From positions 1 to 39,810 of the IMG/VR virus record IMGVR_UViG_3300009702_000471: a DNA stretch of 39,810 bases; one strand, 5' to 3'. Origin of the DNA: a virus. Below the pieces are notes generated by a model. That model was not told the origin of the DNA and did no database searches. It worked only from the letters and a program-made list of their open reading frames with translations. Made by a program: the position numbers and the translations under genes. Within the stretch, counting starts at the first letter, position 1; each line of letters starts with the position of its first letter. Positions 1 to 7,994 of the stretch are shown here, one piece after another.

Positions 1-63
1 ACCAGGGAAGAACGTGACACAATACTACCTCGGGAGACTTCACCTCTAGGAAGACATCCGAGT

Positions 64-382
64 ATGGTCTACTCTCAAGGCCATCAGCACTCCTGATTCC
101 CCAGTCATCATCTGTGATATAGATGGAGTCTTAACTAACGAGACGGAAGGACACTCGTATGCAGAGAGGTCTCCCAATCTCAAACAAGTCCGAGAACTGA
201 ATCAACTCGCGAAGGAAGGAGCTTGGATTGTGCTATACAGTTCTCGAAGAGAGATAGACCGACAAGTGACCAAAGAATGGCTGCGTCGAGAGAGGGTCTT
301 CTATCATGCTCTTCTCCTCGAGAAGCCTCCCTGCTCGCGCTGGATAGATGACCAAGCAGAAGTGTCTTTGTCTCCATTTTGA
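64..382 (+). CDS. HAD-type phosphatase-like protein, readable only with a +1 frame change
   Basis: From base 104 one frame encodes a HAD-like core: DIDGVLTN (motif I with both aspartates), LYSSRRE in the place of motif II, and WIDDQAE as the acidic motif IV. It resembles small phage phosphatases and the 3'-phosphatase half of polynucleotide kinases. No ATG, GTG or TTG precedes motif I in this frame after the TAG at 47-49. An ATG at 64, with AGGAAG at 48-53 upstream, lies in another frame that runs to TGA at 94-96. Its last sense codon plus stop, TCC TGA, is a known type of +1 shift site, and skipping T94 joins it exactly to the HAD frame. A sequence error, or a longer gene entering from the left edge (the upstream frame is open to base 1), are alternatives. 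Function is inferred from motifs only. Confidence 0.5.
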
Positions 383-418
383 GTCGTGAGTTACCTGGGG
401 AATGATGAACCACCATAA

Positions 419-494
419 CGCTTGATTCTGGCTCCGTGCTTAGCCAGTATGGAGATGTAATTCCGAATCCGATGGAATTCATCGGAGTCGGTTG
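419..494 (+). repeat. Dispersed leader element A (hairpin with AUGGA loop)
   Basis: The gap 383-544 holds this element, which sits 51 bases before the cold-shock gene. These 76 bases are identical to the reverse complement of 22678-22753. A 12-base stem (463-474 with 480-491, one mismatch) closes a GAATT loop and places ATGGA at 472-476 at the hairpin top. A second ATGGA lies at 449-453, with 18 bases between the two, just after a 6-bp stem of CTGGCT and AGCCAG. The layout fits a two-site CsrA target. No convincing promoter was recognised. Confidence 0.8.
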
Positions 495-544
495 ACAACA
501 AGCCACAAACGAAGTCCCAACCACCTAACCCTGAAGGAGAAAAG

Positions 545-1069
545 ATGAGTAGCACAGTACACAAGACAGAAGCAATCCTCAAGTTTTTCGATCTGAGCAA
601 AGGTTTTGGGTTTGCTTCCCTTCGAGACGAGAACAAGGATGTCTTTCTGCACATCACTAAGTTTGCTGAGGTGGTGAAAACGGGTAGGTACGAGACCCTC
701 GAGTTCTCCATTCCGTCCGAAGCGAGGCAGAAAAATCTCTTCTCCGAAGGGGCTCCAGTAATTCTATTTGGGACTGCTAACAATGAGAGAGGAGACTTTG
801 CAACAAAGTGGACTACCCCTGAGTGCATGAGCTTCTCTAATCTCTATGTTGTCCTTCGGAAGAAAGTAACGAAAACAATAGATGAACCTCGGGTTGACAA
901 CAAGAAGAAGATGTACCGAGTGGAAGAGCACACAGTCATCGAGTGGATTCCAGTCTTTGCAGGAGATAAGGAATCCACAGAACAATTCTCCGAAGGATAC
1001 AATCACGAGCACCGAGTCTTTGCTATGCAGCATCAGGACGGAGTGTTGTATCCAGTTTCCTTACCATAA
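545..1069 (+). CDS. Cold-shock-domain RNA-binding protein
   Basis: The 174-residue product has a cold-shock domain at its N-terminus, with the RNP1-like run KGFGFASL at residues 19-26 and the RNP2-like run DVFLHI at 32-37. Cold-shock domains bind single-stranded RNA or DNA and melt RNA structure. The domain takes up roughly the first 65 residues; the remaining 110 are unassigned. The start is the ATG after GAAGGAG. It is the first gene behind repeat element A, so an RNA chaperone is itself preceded by a structured leader. The QueD gene follows after 14 bases. An early RNA-level regulator is an inference from domain and position. Confidence 0.75.
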   Translation: MSSTVHKTEAILKFFDLSKGFGFASLRDENKDVFLHITKFAEVVKTGRYETLEFSIPSEARQKNLFSEGAPVILFGTANNERGDFATKWTTPECMSFSNLYVVLRKKVTKTIDEPRVDNKKKMYRVEEHTVIEWIPVFAGDKESTEQFSEGYNHEHRVFAMQHQDGVLYPVSLP

Positions 1070-1083
1070 GAAAGGGATGAACA

Positions 1084-1587
1084 ATGAGAATCACTCGCCG
1101 CCTTGAATTCGATGCTGGGCATAGAGTCCTCGGTCACGAGGGCAAGTGCAAGCATCTTCACGGACATCGCTACGTCGCTGAGATCTCCTGTTCAGCAAAA
1201 GAACTAGATCCATTGAGCCGAGTTATTGACTTTGGTGTCGTCAAAGAATTTGTTGGCCAATGGATTGAGGACAACTGGGACCATAACATTCTCCTCAATG
1301 CCCTCGATCCATTAGTAGACTTTCAATCTAATCATGCTGTCTGGCAAGGGAAGCTTCCCTTCATCCTCCCTCCTGGATTGAACCCTACGGCTGAAGTCAT
1401 GGCAAGAATCCTATTAGAGGAAGCAACAGCTCTCCTCAAAGGGCAGGGCATTATGGTGACTCATGTCCGCTTGTATGAGACTCCTAATTGTTGGGCTGAC
1501 TATTACTTTACTGATAGTTCCCAACTATCGCCAAACTATTATCTCGCTGACAAGGAGGACGATAGTGAACCTTCAACCGAAGAGTGA
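1084..1587 (+). CDS. queD: 6-carboxytetrahydropterin synthase QueD
   Basis: QueD converts dihydroneopterin triphosphate to 6-carboxy-5,6,7,8-tetrahydropterin, the second step from GTP to 7-deazaguanines. The 167-residue product shows the family pattern. Zinc-binding histidines are in FDAGH (residues 9-13) and HLHGH (24-28), the catalytic cysteine is C22, and WDHN (65-68), NPTAE (100-104) and ETPNC (132-136) follow. It is somewhat longer than the usual 120-150 residues because of an insert around 72-95 and an acidic tail. It opens a cluster with QueE, a QueC-like protein, FolE and DpdA. Here the pathway should serve DNA base modification rather than tRNA queuosine. Confidence 0.92.
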   Translation: MRITRRLEFDAGHRVLGHEGKCKHLHGHRYVAEISCSAKELDPLSRVIDFGVVKEFVGQWIEDNWDHNILLNALDPLVDFQSNHAVWQGKLPFILPPGLNPTAEVMARILLEEATALLKGQGIMVTHVRLYETPNCWADYYFTDSSQLSPNYYLADKEDDSEPSTEE

Positions 1588-2272
1588 ACCGGACAGAGAC
1601 GAAAGCAGAATCACTTACATCTCACACTGGGAAACAATCCAAGGAGAAGGGCCTTTTGCTGGAGAGCGAGCTGTTTTCATTCGGCTAGCAGGGTGTAACC
1701 TTCAATGTCCTTTCTGCGACACGGACTACACTTCCCTTCCTATTACGACCATCCCCTTCCAACTTGCCGAAGAAGTCCTTTCTGACTACCCCTCTCACAA
1801 GCTCATAGTAATTACAGGAGGGGAACCTTTCCGACAAGCTGGCCTAACGGAACTGATTAAAGCTCTGCTTGCAGGCTATCGCAATGTGCAGATCGAAACT
1901 AATGGAACTTGCTACATTCCTTCCTTTGCTTTTGCATCGTCAAATGTCACCATTGTCTGCAGCCCAAAGACTGCAAAGTTGCATCCAAGCGTAGAAAGGA
2001 TGATAAAACCTTTCTCTTTCCAGGTAGATCTCAAGTACATAGTAGCAGCAGATCAAATGAACGAGAGGGGATTGCCTTCTCATACTATGGGGCTTATGGG
2101 GAAGGTATGGTTGCCTCCTCTTCCTAATTCTGGTGTGAGAATTTACTTGCAGCCCCTAGATGAAGATGACCCTGTGAGAAACAGAAGGAACATGAAGGCA
2201 GCAGCAGAAGCCTGTATGAAACACGGCCACCGCTTGTCACTTCAGCTTCAAAAGATTGTAGGTTTGGACTGA
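1565..2272 (+). CDS. queE: 7-carboxy-7-deazaguanine synthase QueE (radical SAM)
   Basis: QueE makes 7-carboxy-7-deazaguanine (CDG) from the QueD product by radical SAM chemistry. The N-terminal region has the substrate-binding run WETIQGEG and then the cluster motif with C44, C48 and C51 (CX3CX2C), followed by ITGGEP near residue 83. I place the start at GTG 1565, six bases after the strong site AAGGAGG (1552-1558), giving 235 residues. Starts further upstream would add a non-homologous extension inside queD. The gene overlaps the end of queD by 23 bases, which suggests translational coupling. Motifs look intact, so CDG production is expected. Confidence 0.93.
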   Translation: MNLQPKSEPDRDESRITYISHWETIQGEGPFAGERAVFIRLAGCNLQCPFCDTDYTSLPITTIPFQLAEEVLSDYPSHKLIVITGGEPFRQAGLTELIKALLAGYRNVQIETNGTCYIPSFAFASSNVTIVCSPKTAKLHPSVERMIKPFSFQVDLKYIVAADQMNERGLPSHTMGLMGKVWLPPLPNSGVRIYLQPLDEDDPVRNRRNMKAAAEACMKHGHRLSLQLQKIVGLD

Positions 2273-2301
2273 GTGGGTTTCTAACGAAAAGGAGAGGAAA
2301 G

Positions 2302-2802
2302 ATGAGCGCTGTTGTACGGTTGCAAGCAGATATCACTTCAGTTGTAATGCTTGACTTTGTAATGAAGGAAGAACAGAAAGCAGAAGCGGTGTACTTCCTA
2401 TGCAACAAGAAGAAAGAGGAAAAGGAAGCAGAGAAAGTAAAAGCCTTGGCTGCTCATTACCAGATTCCTCTTCGCATCATAGATCTCTCTCCCTTCACTA
2501 ACCTAAGGAACAACAAAGAAGATCTCTTTGGGTTTATTTGTTGTTCCTTTCTGGCTGCTGGAATCTCGAAAAGAACTAAGATCTATCACAGGTTCCAGAG
2601 CATAGAGAGCATGCTGGCATTCAATGCTTCTATGCAATTTGCCTCGAAAGGAAAAGTATCCATCGCTGATCCTTTTCTTGGAAAAACAAAAGATGAAATC
2701 CTACAAAGAGGATTGCATATAAATGCTCCTCTACATTTAGTATCAACAAAGAAAAGCACCACCAGAAAAACCAAAGAAACGGGAAAAGGAAAGAAAAAGT
2801 AA
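2302..2802 (+). CDS. Degenerate QueC-like protein
   Basis: QueC normally turns CDG into preQ0 with ATP and ammonia. It needs an SGGxDS ATP-binding loop and a C-terminal four-cysteine zinc site. This 166-residue product resembles QueC along its length, with a QueC-like N-terminal strand and helix and SIADPFLGKTKDEIL near residues 120-134. The loop position instead reads QADITS (residues 8-13), losing both glycines and the aspartate. The protein ends in a lysine-rich tail just where the cysteine cluster should begin, so it is about 60 residues short. No missing part was found in other frames. It has a good ribosome site (AAGGAGAGG). A pseudo-enzyme, a partner for a host QueC, or a new activity are all possible. 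Confidence 0.7.
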   Translation: MSAVVRLQADITSVVMLDFVMKEEQKAEAVYFLCNKKKEEKEAEKVKALAAHYQIPLRIIDLSPFTNLRNNKEDLFGFICCSFLAAGISKRTKIYHRFQSIESMLAFNASMQFASKGKVSIADPFLGKTKDEILQRGLHINAPLHLVSTKKSTTRKTKETGKGKKK

Positions 2803-2815
2803 AGGAGCCTTTCAA

Positions 2816-3004
2816 ATGGGAATCGAATTCTATCCCGTAGCTATCGACGAAGTCATCCACACAACAGACTCGGCTGTGCTTGTAGACATAGATGGTGAGG
2901 AGATTTGGATTCCTAAGAGTGCCCTTGAACGTGATGTGATATGGAGTGACATGGAGATATATGTCGCCGAGTGGTTTCTCAATCGAAAAGGAATAGAATA
3001 CTAA
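2816..3004 (+). CDS. Small conserved-looking phage protein, function unknown
   Basis: The 62-residue product is acidic and has the run [15 protein letters not shown] in the middle and an amphipathic end, [14 protein letters not shown] recall similar tiny proteins beside replication genes of other phages, but no function is known to me. The start follows AAAGGAG by seven bases. Its stop overlaps the start of the next gene (TAATG), so it is translated with the phosphoribosyltransferase-FolE fusion and probably belongs to the same operon. Confidence 0.7.
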   Translation: MGIEFYPVAIDEVIHTTDSAVLVDIDGEEIWIPKSALERDVIWSDMEIYVAEWFLNRKGIEY

Positions 3005-3945
3005 TGCCTCAACCAGTCAATCATGTCTCTTGGAAGCAATGTCATACAAGAGCAAAAGGCTTAGCACACATTATACATAACCTCATTTTATCTTCCTCTG
3101 ATCCTAGAAAGAGAATCCGATTATATGGAATTCCAAGAGGAGGAGATCATGCTGCCTCCTTAGTGATAGCAGAAGCCAATGATTTCCTCCTTCCTCTTGG
3201 ATACACCTTTGAACGAACAGACGACCCTACACAAGCTGATTTCTTCATTGACGACTTAGTTGATTCTGGAAAGACAAAGGAGTGGTATGAAGCTCAATAT
3301 AAAAAACCCTTCCTCACTCTGTTCAACAAACAAACAGAAACCATGCTTACTGATAAGTGGATTGTATTCCCTTGGGAAATGCACCAAGAGAAACAAGGCC
3401 CTGAGGAAAACATAGTAAGGCTGTTACAATTCATCGGAGAAGATCCTAAGCGGGAAGGGTTGAAAGACACTCCGAAAAGAGTAATCAAATCCTATGCTGA
3501 ACTCTTTGCTGGATACAAATTGACTCCAGCTGAAGTGATGAAAACCTTCAAGCACTCAACTTGTAATGAGATGGTAGTGGTAAAGAACATTGAATTCTTT
3601 TCCACTTGTGAGCATCACATGCTCCCCTTCTTTGGGAAAGCTCACATCGCCTACATTCCTAACGGGAAGGTCATAGGAGTGTCAAAGCTTGCTCGCATTC
3701 TTGATATCTATGCTCGTCGCCTTCAAATTCAAGAACGGTTGTGCGAACAGGTTACAGCAGCCTTAGACCAAAATCTTCAGCCAAAGGGTTCTGCTTGTAT
3801 CCTTGAGGCTTCTCATCTTTGTATGAGGTGCCGAGGAGTTAGCAAACAGAACTCAGTTATGGTCACATCTAGTCTCACCGGAGTCTTCTTAGAAGCTCAC
3901 ACTCAAAGTCGGACAGAGCTTCTTCAATTTGTAAATAACAGGTAA
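3004..3945 (+). CDS. folE: Phosphoribosyltransferase-GTP cyclohydrolase I fusion
   Basis: The 313-residue protein has two parts. Residues 1 to about 120 look like a type I phosphoribosyltransferase: [10 protein letters not shown] at 41-50 and the PRPP loop [10 protein letters not shown] at 82-91. Residues 132-313 are GTP cyclohydrolase I, with the zinc ligands in CEHH (202-205) and CMRCRGV (273-279). FolE opens GTP to dihydroneopterin triphosphate, the first step of 7-deazaguanine synthesis, and so supplies QueD. The start is ATG 3004, sharing a base with the previous stop. What the phosphoribosyltransferase part does is unknown; base or nucleotide salvage for the modification is a guess. Both halves look intact. 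Confidence 0.88.
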   Translation: MPQPVNHVSWKQCHTRAKGLAHIIHNLILSSSDPRKRIRLYGIPRGGDHAASLVIAEANDFLLPLGYTFERTDDPTQADFFIDDLVDSGKTKEWYEAQYKKPFLTLFNKQTETMLTDKWIVFPWEMHQEKQGPEENIVRLLQFIGEDPKREGLKDTPKRVIKSYAELFAGYKLTPAEVMKTFKHSTCNEMVVVKNIEFFSTCEHHMLPFFGKAHIAYIPNGKVIGVSKLARILDIYARRLQIQERLCEQVTAALDQNLQPKGSACILEASHLCMRCRGVSKQNSVMVTSSLTGVFLEAHTQSRTELLQFVNNR

Positions 3946-3950
3946 GTGCC

Positions 3951-4880
3951 ATGAAGAAAAAGGAAAGAAAACTAACAAAGAAACTTGCCAAGCACATGGG
4001 AGTAATCTCACCAAAGAAAGCTGCTATCACTTCCTTGTTCTTAGACTCTGGTGCAGTGTCCTTGCTTCACAGGGACATGAAAAACCAAGGAAAAGAATTC
4101 TTTGACTCTGAGGCCTTCTGGTCCTATGTTGATGCTTATGCTTCTTTTCTCAAACGGCATAAGAAGGAGATAGCCCATTATGCTAATGTGGACATCATAA
4201 GAGAACCTGAGCAAAGCTGGAAGGTGCAGCAATACTTGGAGAACAAGTATAAACTAGAGCCTGTTCCGGTTGTCCACAAAGGACCAGATGCTGAGAAGTG
4301 GCTAAGAAGGTACATAGAATTAGGGTACGATCTCATTGGGCTTGGAGGGATGGCTGCTAAGTTTGGAACATCTGCTTCTGGTTCTCGGGACTGGTTAGAT
4401 CGAATGTTCTCCATTGTCTGTGATACTAAAGACAAATACCCAAGAGTAAGAATTCATGGGTTTAGTGTCACAACAGTTTCCTCTATGATTCGCTGGCCTT
4501 GGTGGTCTGTGGACTCCACGAGCTGGAAGAAAATGGCTGCCTTCGGTCAAATTTGGTTGCCTAGAAAACTCAATGGAAAGTTTGAGTTCATAAAGAAAAA
4601 AGCATCCCCTGTGTTCTGCACAAGAGAAGCAAGCGTCCTTCCTCAGCATAAGAGGAAACATCTTTTGTCTTTGTCTTCTCTCAAGAAGAGTCTCTTGTTT
4701 GAATGGTTAGAGGAAGTCCAAGTTCCATTAGGAGGAAAGCATGAATTAGGTATTATCAACTCATACAAAGCAAGACAAACGGTTAATGTCCGATACTACA
4801 TGAAGGTAGTAGAAAACTTACCTGACTGGCCTTGGCCATTTCAGCTTCAACAGCAAAACGAAGGATTTAGTTATGAGTAA
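3951..4880 (+). CDS. dpdA: DpdA-like 7-deazaguanine DNA transglycosylase
   Basis: DpdA is the TGT-like enzyme that swaps guanine in DNA for a 7-deazaguanine. The 309-residue product shows LDSGA (31-35), YANVDII (77-83), PVPVVHKG (104-111), GLGG (130-133), HGF (169-171) and WSVDST (185-190), where D188 fits the catalytic nucleophile position of the TGT family. With FolE, QueD and QueE nearby, this makes a phage DNA modification pathway that should protect the genome from restriction. No QueF or amidotransferase was seen in the window, so reduction to preQ1 is not supported. Which base is inserted depends on the status of QueC. Confidence 0.85.
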   Translation: MKKKERKLTKKLAKHMGVISPKKAAITSLFLDSGAVSLLHRDMKNQGKEFFDSEAFWSYVDAYASFLKRHKKEIAHYANVDIIREPEQSWKVQQYLENKYKLEPVPVVHKGPDAEKWLRRYIELGYDLIGLGGMAAKFGTSASGSRDWLDRMFSIVCDTKDKYPRVRIHGFSVTTVSSMIRWPWWSVDSTSWKKMAAFGQIWLPRKLNGKFEFIKKKASPVFCTREASVLPQHKRKHLLSLSSLKKSLLFEWLEEVQVPLGGKHELGIINSYKARQTVNVRYYMKVVENLPDWPWPFQLQQQNEGFSYE

Positions 4881-5061
4881 AATGAAGCTTTTCTTTTCGG
4901 GAATTGAATCCGATCCTGACTTCAATCCTCCTTCTGTCTTTGGAGCTTGTGATGCTATGAGCTCCTTTTACTTCGCATCGAAAGGGAAGAAAGTCAACAA
5001 ACGGTTCAAACGAATACTAAAACAAGCCAAACGAGGAAGGAAGAGAAATGAAGCTAAATAG
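4873..5061 (+). CDS. Small basic protein, function unknown
   Basis: The 62-residue product starts with a hydrophobic strand (KLFFSGIES) and ends in a very basic tail of lysines and arginines. The start ATG overlaps the end of dpdA by eight bases and the end overlaps the clamp gene, so it sits inside a tightly packed operon. I do not recognise a family. The first 35 residues faintly recall the opening segment of longer TGT-like proteins, which the DpdA next door lacks, but this is too weak to name it. Confidence 0.55.
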   Translation: MSKMKLFFSGIESDPDFNPPSVFGACDAMSSFYFASKGKKVNKRFKRILKQAKRGRKRNEAK

Positions 5062-6058
5062 AGAGAAGGTGTTGAACGAATTGGAGGTAGTGCAATCTGG
5101 TTTATCGCAGAAAGAAATCCTTGAACAATCCTCATGCTTCATTCTCCGCAAAGGAAAAGTTCATACATTCAATGACGAGGTGAGTTGTGTTTATTCCTCT
5201 TGCTTAGCAAAGAGCGGAATAGAAGGAGCAGTTCCTTCAGTTCCTTTGCTGCAGTTATTGCAGCGAATGAAAGAAGAGGAAATCACAGTCGAACAAACTA
5301 AAAGCCAATTAGTCGTGAAAGGAAAGAACAAAAAGGCAGGCATTAAGTTCTACAAAGAAGTGATGCTTCCTATTGACATTATTCCTCCCACTAAACAATG
5401 GAGGCCAATAGGAAAAGGGTTCCAAGAAGGAGCATCCTTAGTAAGTGCCTGTACGAGCAAAGATGCCAGCAAGTTCGTTCTTACTTGTATTCACATCACT
5501 CCTACTTTCGTCGAAGCCTGCGATAGGCACCAAATAGCTCGATTTGAAACCAAGACAGGTTTCAAGGGTTCTGCCCTAATACGGAAAGAGTCTCTACTGA
5601 AGGTCCTTGAAATCGAACCTACCATGTATGGAGAGACAAAATCTTGGGTCTGGTTTCGTAACTCGTCAGGAGTGATGATAGCCGTCCGAATTTCTAAAGA
5701 CGATTATCCTGACTTGAATGAAATCCTCAGCACAAGAGGACAGCCTTCTGTCCTTCCTAAAGGATTAGGAGAATCCATTGAGAAAGCAGAAGTCTTCTCT
5801 GTTGATAATGCCAGTAACAATTCCATAAAGATCCATCTCAAGAAGAACACAATCCTTCTAAGAGGAGAAGGAGAGTTGGGCTGGTATGAAGAAAAGAAAA
5901 GAGCTAAGTATCAAGGCAAAGAGATTTCCTTTAGCATCAGTCCTCGTTTGCTGAAGGACATCATGTCCCAGCACAATGAGTGTGAGATCACACAAAATAT
6001 CCTTCGGATAGCAACAGGCAAGTATGTCTATGCAACCTCTTTAGGAGAAGCCCATTGA
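5048..6058 (+). CDS. DNA sliding clamp (beta-clamp-like)
   Basis: The 336-residue length and alternating beta-alpha pattern fit a DnaN-like processivity clamp. The central part VEACDRHQIARFE (about 164-176) matches the clamp signature where a beta strand ends in A.D.HR(L/I)A, and the C-terminus has the final-domain pattern ISFSISPRLLKDIM. Clamps are loaded on DNA by the clamp loader and hold the polymerase. The clamp loader gene (10266-11189) and the family A polymerase are close by, supporting the call. The start ATG follows GGAAGGAAGAG. Sequence similarity is only moderate by eye. Confidence 0.65.
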   Translation: MKLNREKVLNELEVVQSGLSQKEILEQSSCFILRKGKVHTFNDEVSCVYSSCLAKSGIEGAVPSVPLLQLLQRMKEEEITVEQTKSQLVVKGKNKKAGIKFYKEVMLPIDIIPPTKQWRPIGKGFQEGASLVSACTSKDASKFVLTCIHITPTFVEACDRHQIARFETKTGFKGSALIRKESLLKVLEIEPTMYGETKSWVWFRNSSGVMIAVRISKDDYPDLNEILSTRGQPSVLPKGLGESIEKAEVFSVDNASNNSIKIHLKKNTILLRGEGELGWYEEKKRAKYQGKEISFSISPRLLKDIMSQHNECEITQNILRIATGKYVYATSLGEAH

Positions 6059-6063
6059 TCGAT

Positions 6064-6164
6064 CTCCATACTTGCGTTTTAACGCATCGACGATGGGCTT
6101 CGATGATTCATACGGATTTGAAATCAAAACCCCACAGCGGCTAAGTATGGAGCCAGAATCAGGC
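6064..6164 (+). repeat. Dispersed leader element B
   Basis: The gap 6059-6181 before the glycosylase-exonuclease gene carries the most diverged copy. It shares the opening CTCCATACTTGCGTTTT, then AACGCATCGAC, with elements C and D, and the closing GGCTAAG...GGAGCCAGAATCA with A and D. The AUGGA hairpin is lost. ANGGA motifs instead occur at 6112-6116 and 6147-6151, the second inside a small stem of GGCT and AGCC. A short hairpin TGCGT-tttA-ACGCA lies at 6073-6086. Confidence 0.65.
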
Positions 6165-6181
6165 AATACAAAGGGACTTCC

Positions 6182-7411
6182 ATGCTCAACAAAGGCTTCT
6201 TTTCAGCTTCCTCTTTTTCTTCAAAGAAAACCCTCTCTTCCTTGCCTAAATGTGGAGCTTGTGGGCTATACAAGCATTGTGACTCCCCAAAGATGAAACC
6301 TTCGGGAGACGGGCACAAAAGCATACTAATTGTAGGGGAAGCTCCAGGTAGGGCTGAAGATGAAGAAGGGATTCAATTCATCGGGAAGTCCGGGCGGTTT
6401 CTCGAAGATCAATTAGAGCACATAGGAATCAACATGAGAAAGGATTGCTGGATTACTAATTCCATAGTCTGCCGCCCTCCTCAAAATGCAACTCCCTCGC
6501 CAGCTCAGATAGAGTTTTGCAGACCTTTATTGTTTGCTACAATCAAAACACTTCAACCAAAGGTTATTCTCTTAGTAGGAGGAACCGCAGTCAAATCTCT
6601 AATCGGTCATATCTGGAAGAAAGATCCTGGTGCTATTTCAAAGTGGGCAGGGTGGAACATTCCAGACCAAACACTTAATGCTTGGATCTGTCCGGTCTAT
6701 CATCCTGCTTACATCTTACGTCTCCATTCCAAAGCCGCCGATGTTATTAACCTTAGACACTTGAAAACGGCTTGCTCGCGTAAAGGGAGACCTTGGAAGA
6801 AAGTTCCAAATTACAAAGAGCAAGTTGAAGTGCTCGTTGATACAGAAGAAGCGGCTGATCGGATTCACAAAATTATCAAGCAAGGAGGACGGGCCGCTTT
6901 TGACTACGAAACCAACATGCTGAAACCGGACAATGACCAGGCCCGCATTGTATCTTGTTCCATTTGTCACGAAGGAAAAACTACTATCTCTTTTCCTCTT
7001 GTAAAGAAAACAACCTCCGCTCTCATTTCCTTCCTAAGATCAACAAGGGTGAAGAAGATAGCTGTGAACTTCAAGTTTGAGGACAGATGGTCCCGAGCAG
7101 TGCTTCATACAGAAGTAAGGAAGTGGGAAGCTGATCCTATGCTAAGTGCACACTTCCTTGACAACAGATCTGGGATTACAGGGTTGAAGTTTCAAGCCTA
7201 CGTAAAGTTAGGAATTCCTGATTACTCTACAGACACTCGTCCTTTCTTTACAGGCAAAGAAAAAGGAAGTAACTCAGAGAATAGGATACATGAAGTTGAT
7301 CTTCCCACTTTGTTGCTGTATGGAGGACTCGATTCATTACTTGCTTATAAAGTCTATCAATCCCAAAGGAGAAAACTCAATGAGCCAGAAGAAAAGAGAC
7401 TTCGATTTTGA
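6182..7411 (+). CDS. Family 4 uracil-DNA glycosylase fused to a 3'-5' exonuclease
   Basis: Residues 1-205 are a family 4 uracil-DNA glycosylase. Iron-sulfur cysteines are C24, C27, C97 and C113, GEAPG is at 52-56, and VYHPAYILR (172-180) is the closing motif. Residues 215-409 are the proofreading exonuclease of a family A polymerase: DYET (241-244, Exo I), NFKFED (296-301, Exo II) and Y380...D384 (Exo III). The protein stops where the polymerase domain would begin; that domain is a separate gene at 7972. It may remove uracil or proofread as part of a split polymerase. The start follows AAAGGGA. The end overlaps the MazG-like gene by 32 bases. Confidence 0.88.
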   Translation: MLNKGFFSASSFSSKKTLSSLPKCGACGLYKHCDSPKMKPSGDGHKSILIVGEAPGRAEDEEGIQFIGKSGRFLEDQLEHIGINMRKDCWITNSIVCRPPQNATPSPAQIEFCRPLLFATIKTLQPKVILLVGGTAVKSLIGHIWKKDPGAISKWAGWNIPDQTLNAWICPVYHPAYILRLHSKAADVINLRHLKTACSRKGRPWKKVPNYKEQVEVLVDTEEAADRIHKIIKQGGRAAFDYETNMLKPDNDQARIVSCSICHEGKTTISFPLVKKTTSALISFLRSTRVKKIAVNFKFEDRWSRAVLHTEVRKWEADPMLSAHFLDNRSGITGLKFQAYVKLGIPDYSTDTRPFFTGKEKGSNSENRIHEVDLPTLLLYGGLDSLLAYKVYQSQRRKLNEPEEKRLRF

Positions 7412-7994
7412 AGAACATCCTCCTAAGAATTATATACATCCTATCACTCTCCTACAAGAAGAGGTAGGATTATGGTCAAAGGTTAACTTTGGATTTCAAA
7501 TTTCAAAGACAGAACCAAACCTAACACTAAACTCTCTGGTCCCTTTGTTAGGAATAGTAGAAGAGCTAGGAGAATATGAACGGGCGAGAGATGTTGAAGC
7601 AAGAAAGGATGCCTTAGCGGATGCTGTAATCTTCCTTTGTGACTATACTTCCAGGGAAGGCATTCTGTTAGATCATCTGGTCCGCATGGAATATACAGAC
7701 TACATAAACCTTAGAGGAAAGAATGGAGCTCTCGTCTGCGTAGGTGAAATGTGTCACCTCACTTTGAAGCATCATCAAGGAATTAGAGGAATGGATGATG
7801 AAGAAAAGTATAGGCTGGAACTTCATAAGGTAGTGTTCCGTTTATTAGGATACCTCGATTATGAATGTTGGTTCCAGTTCAATTCTGACTTGTTAGATAT
7901 TACTATTCCTATTTGGAAGAACGTAGTGAGTAAGAGGAACTGGAAAAAGAACAAAAGAACAGGAAGAAAAGATGAAAGATCTAAAGGGGAATGA
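7380..7994 (+). CDS. MazG-like nucleotide pyrophosphatase-related protein
   Basis: The 204-residue, mostly helical product has EELGE followed by KDALAD (in the region 54-82), the metal-binding pattern of the all-alpha MazG/dUTPase-like pyrophosphatases, which clean or adjust nucleotide pools. A second helical half (GEMCHLTLKHHQG) is unassigned. The start is ATG 7380 after AAAGGAG. It sits between the exonuclease and polymerase genes, overlapping both (32 and 23 bases), so it interrupts what in many phages is one polypeptide. The MazG assignment rests on short motifs. Confidence 0.65.
   Translation: MSQKKRDFDFEEHPPKNYIHPITLLQEEVGLWSKVNFGFQISKTEPNLTLNSLVPLLGIVEELGEYERARDVEARKDALADAVIFLCDYTSREGILLDHLVRMEYTDYINLRGKNGALVCVGEMCHLTLKHHQGIRGMDDEEKYRLELHKVVFRLLGYLDYECWFQFNSDLLDITIPIWKNVVSKRNWKKNKRTGRKDERSKGE

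Noticed and set aside
472-480. GAATTC inside the hairpin loops of A, D and E as a restriction-related signal
   Set aside because: It follows from the palindromic loop; copy C has GAAT-CAT without the site, so it is not conserved.
180-524. Antisense reading frame sharing a peptide (NSIGFGITSPYWLST) with a frame at 22642-22935
   Set aside because: The shared peptide comes only from the 76-bp noncoding repeat; the frames oppose real genes and have no ribosome site.
882-1106. Overlapping + strand frame across the cold-shock and queD genes
   Set aside because: No family pattern and no ribosome site; it shadows two well supported genes.
2273-2815. A frameshift that hides the missing QueC motifs
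   Set aside because: No SGGxDS-like sequence upstream and no cysteine cluster downstream in any frame; the next gene starts directly.
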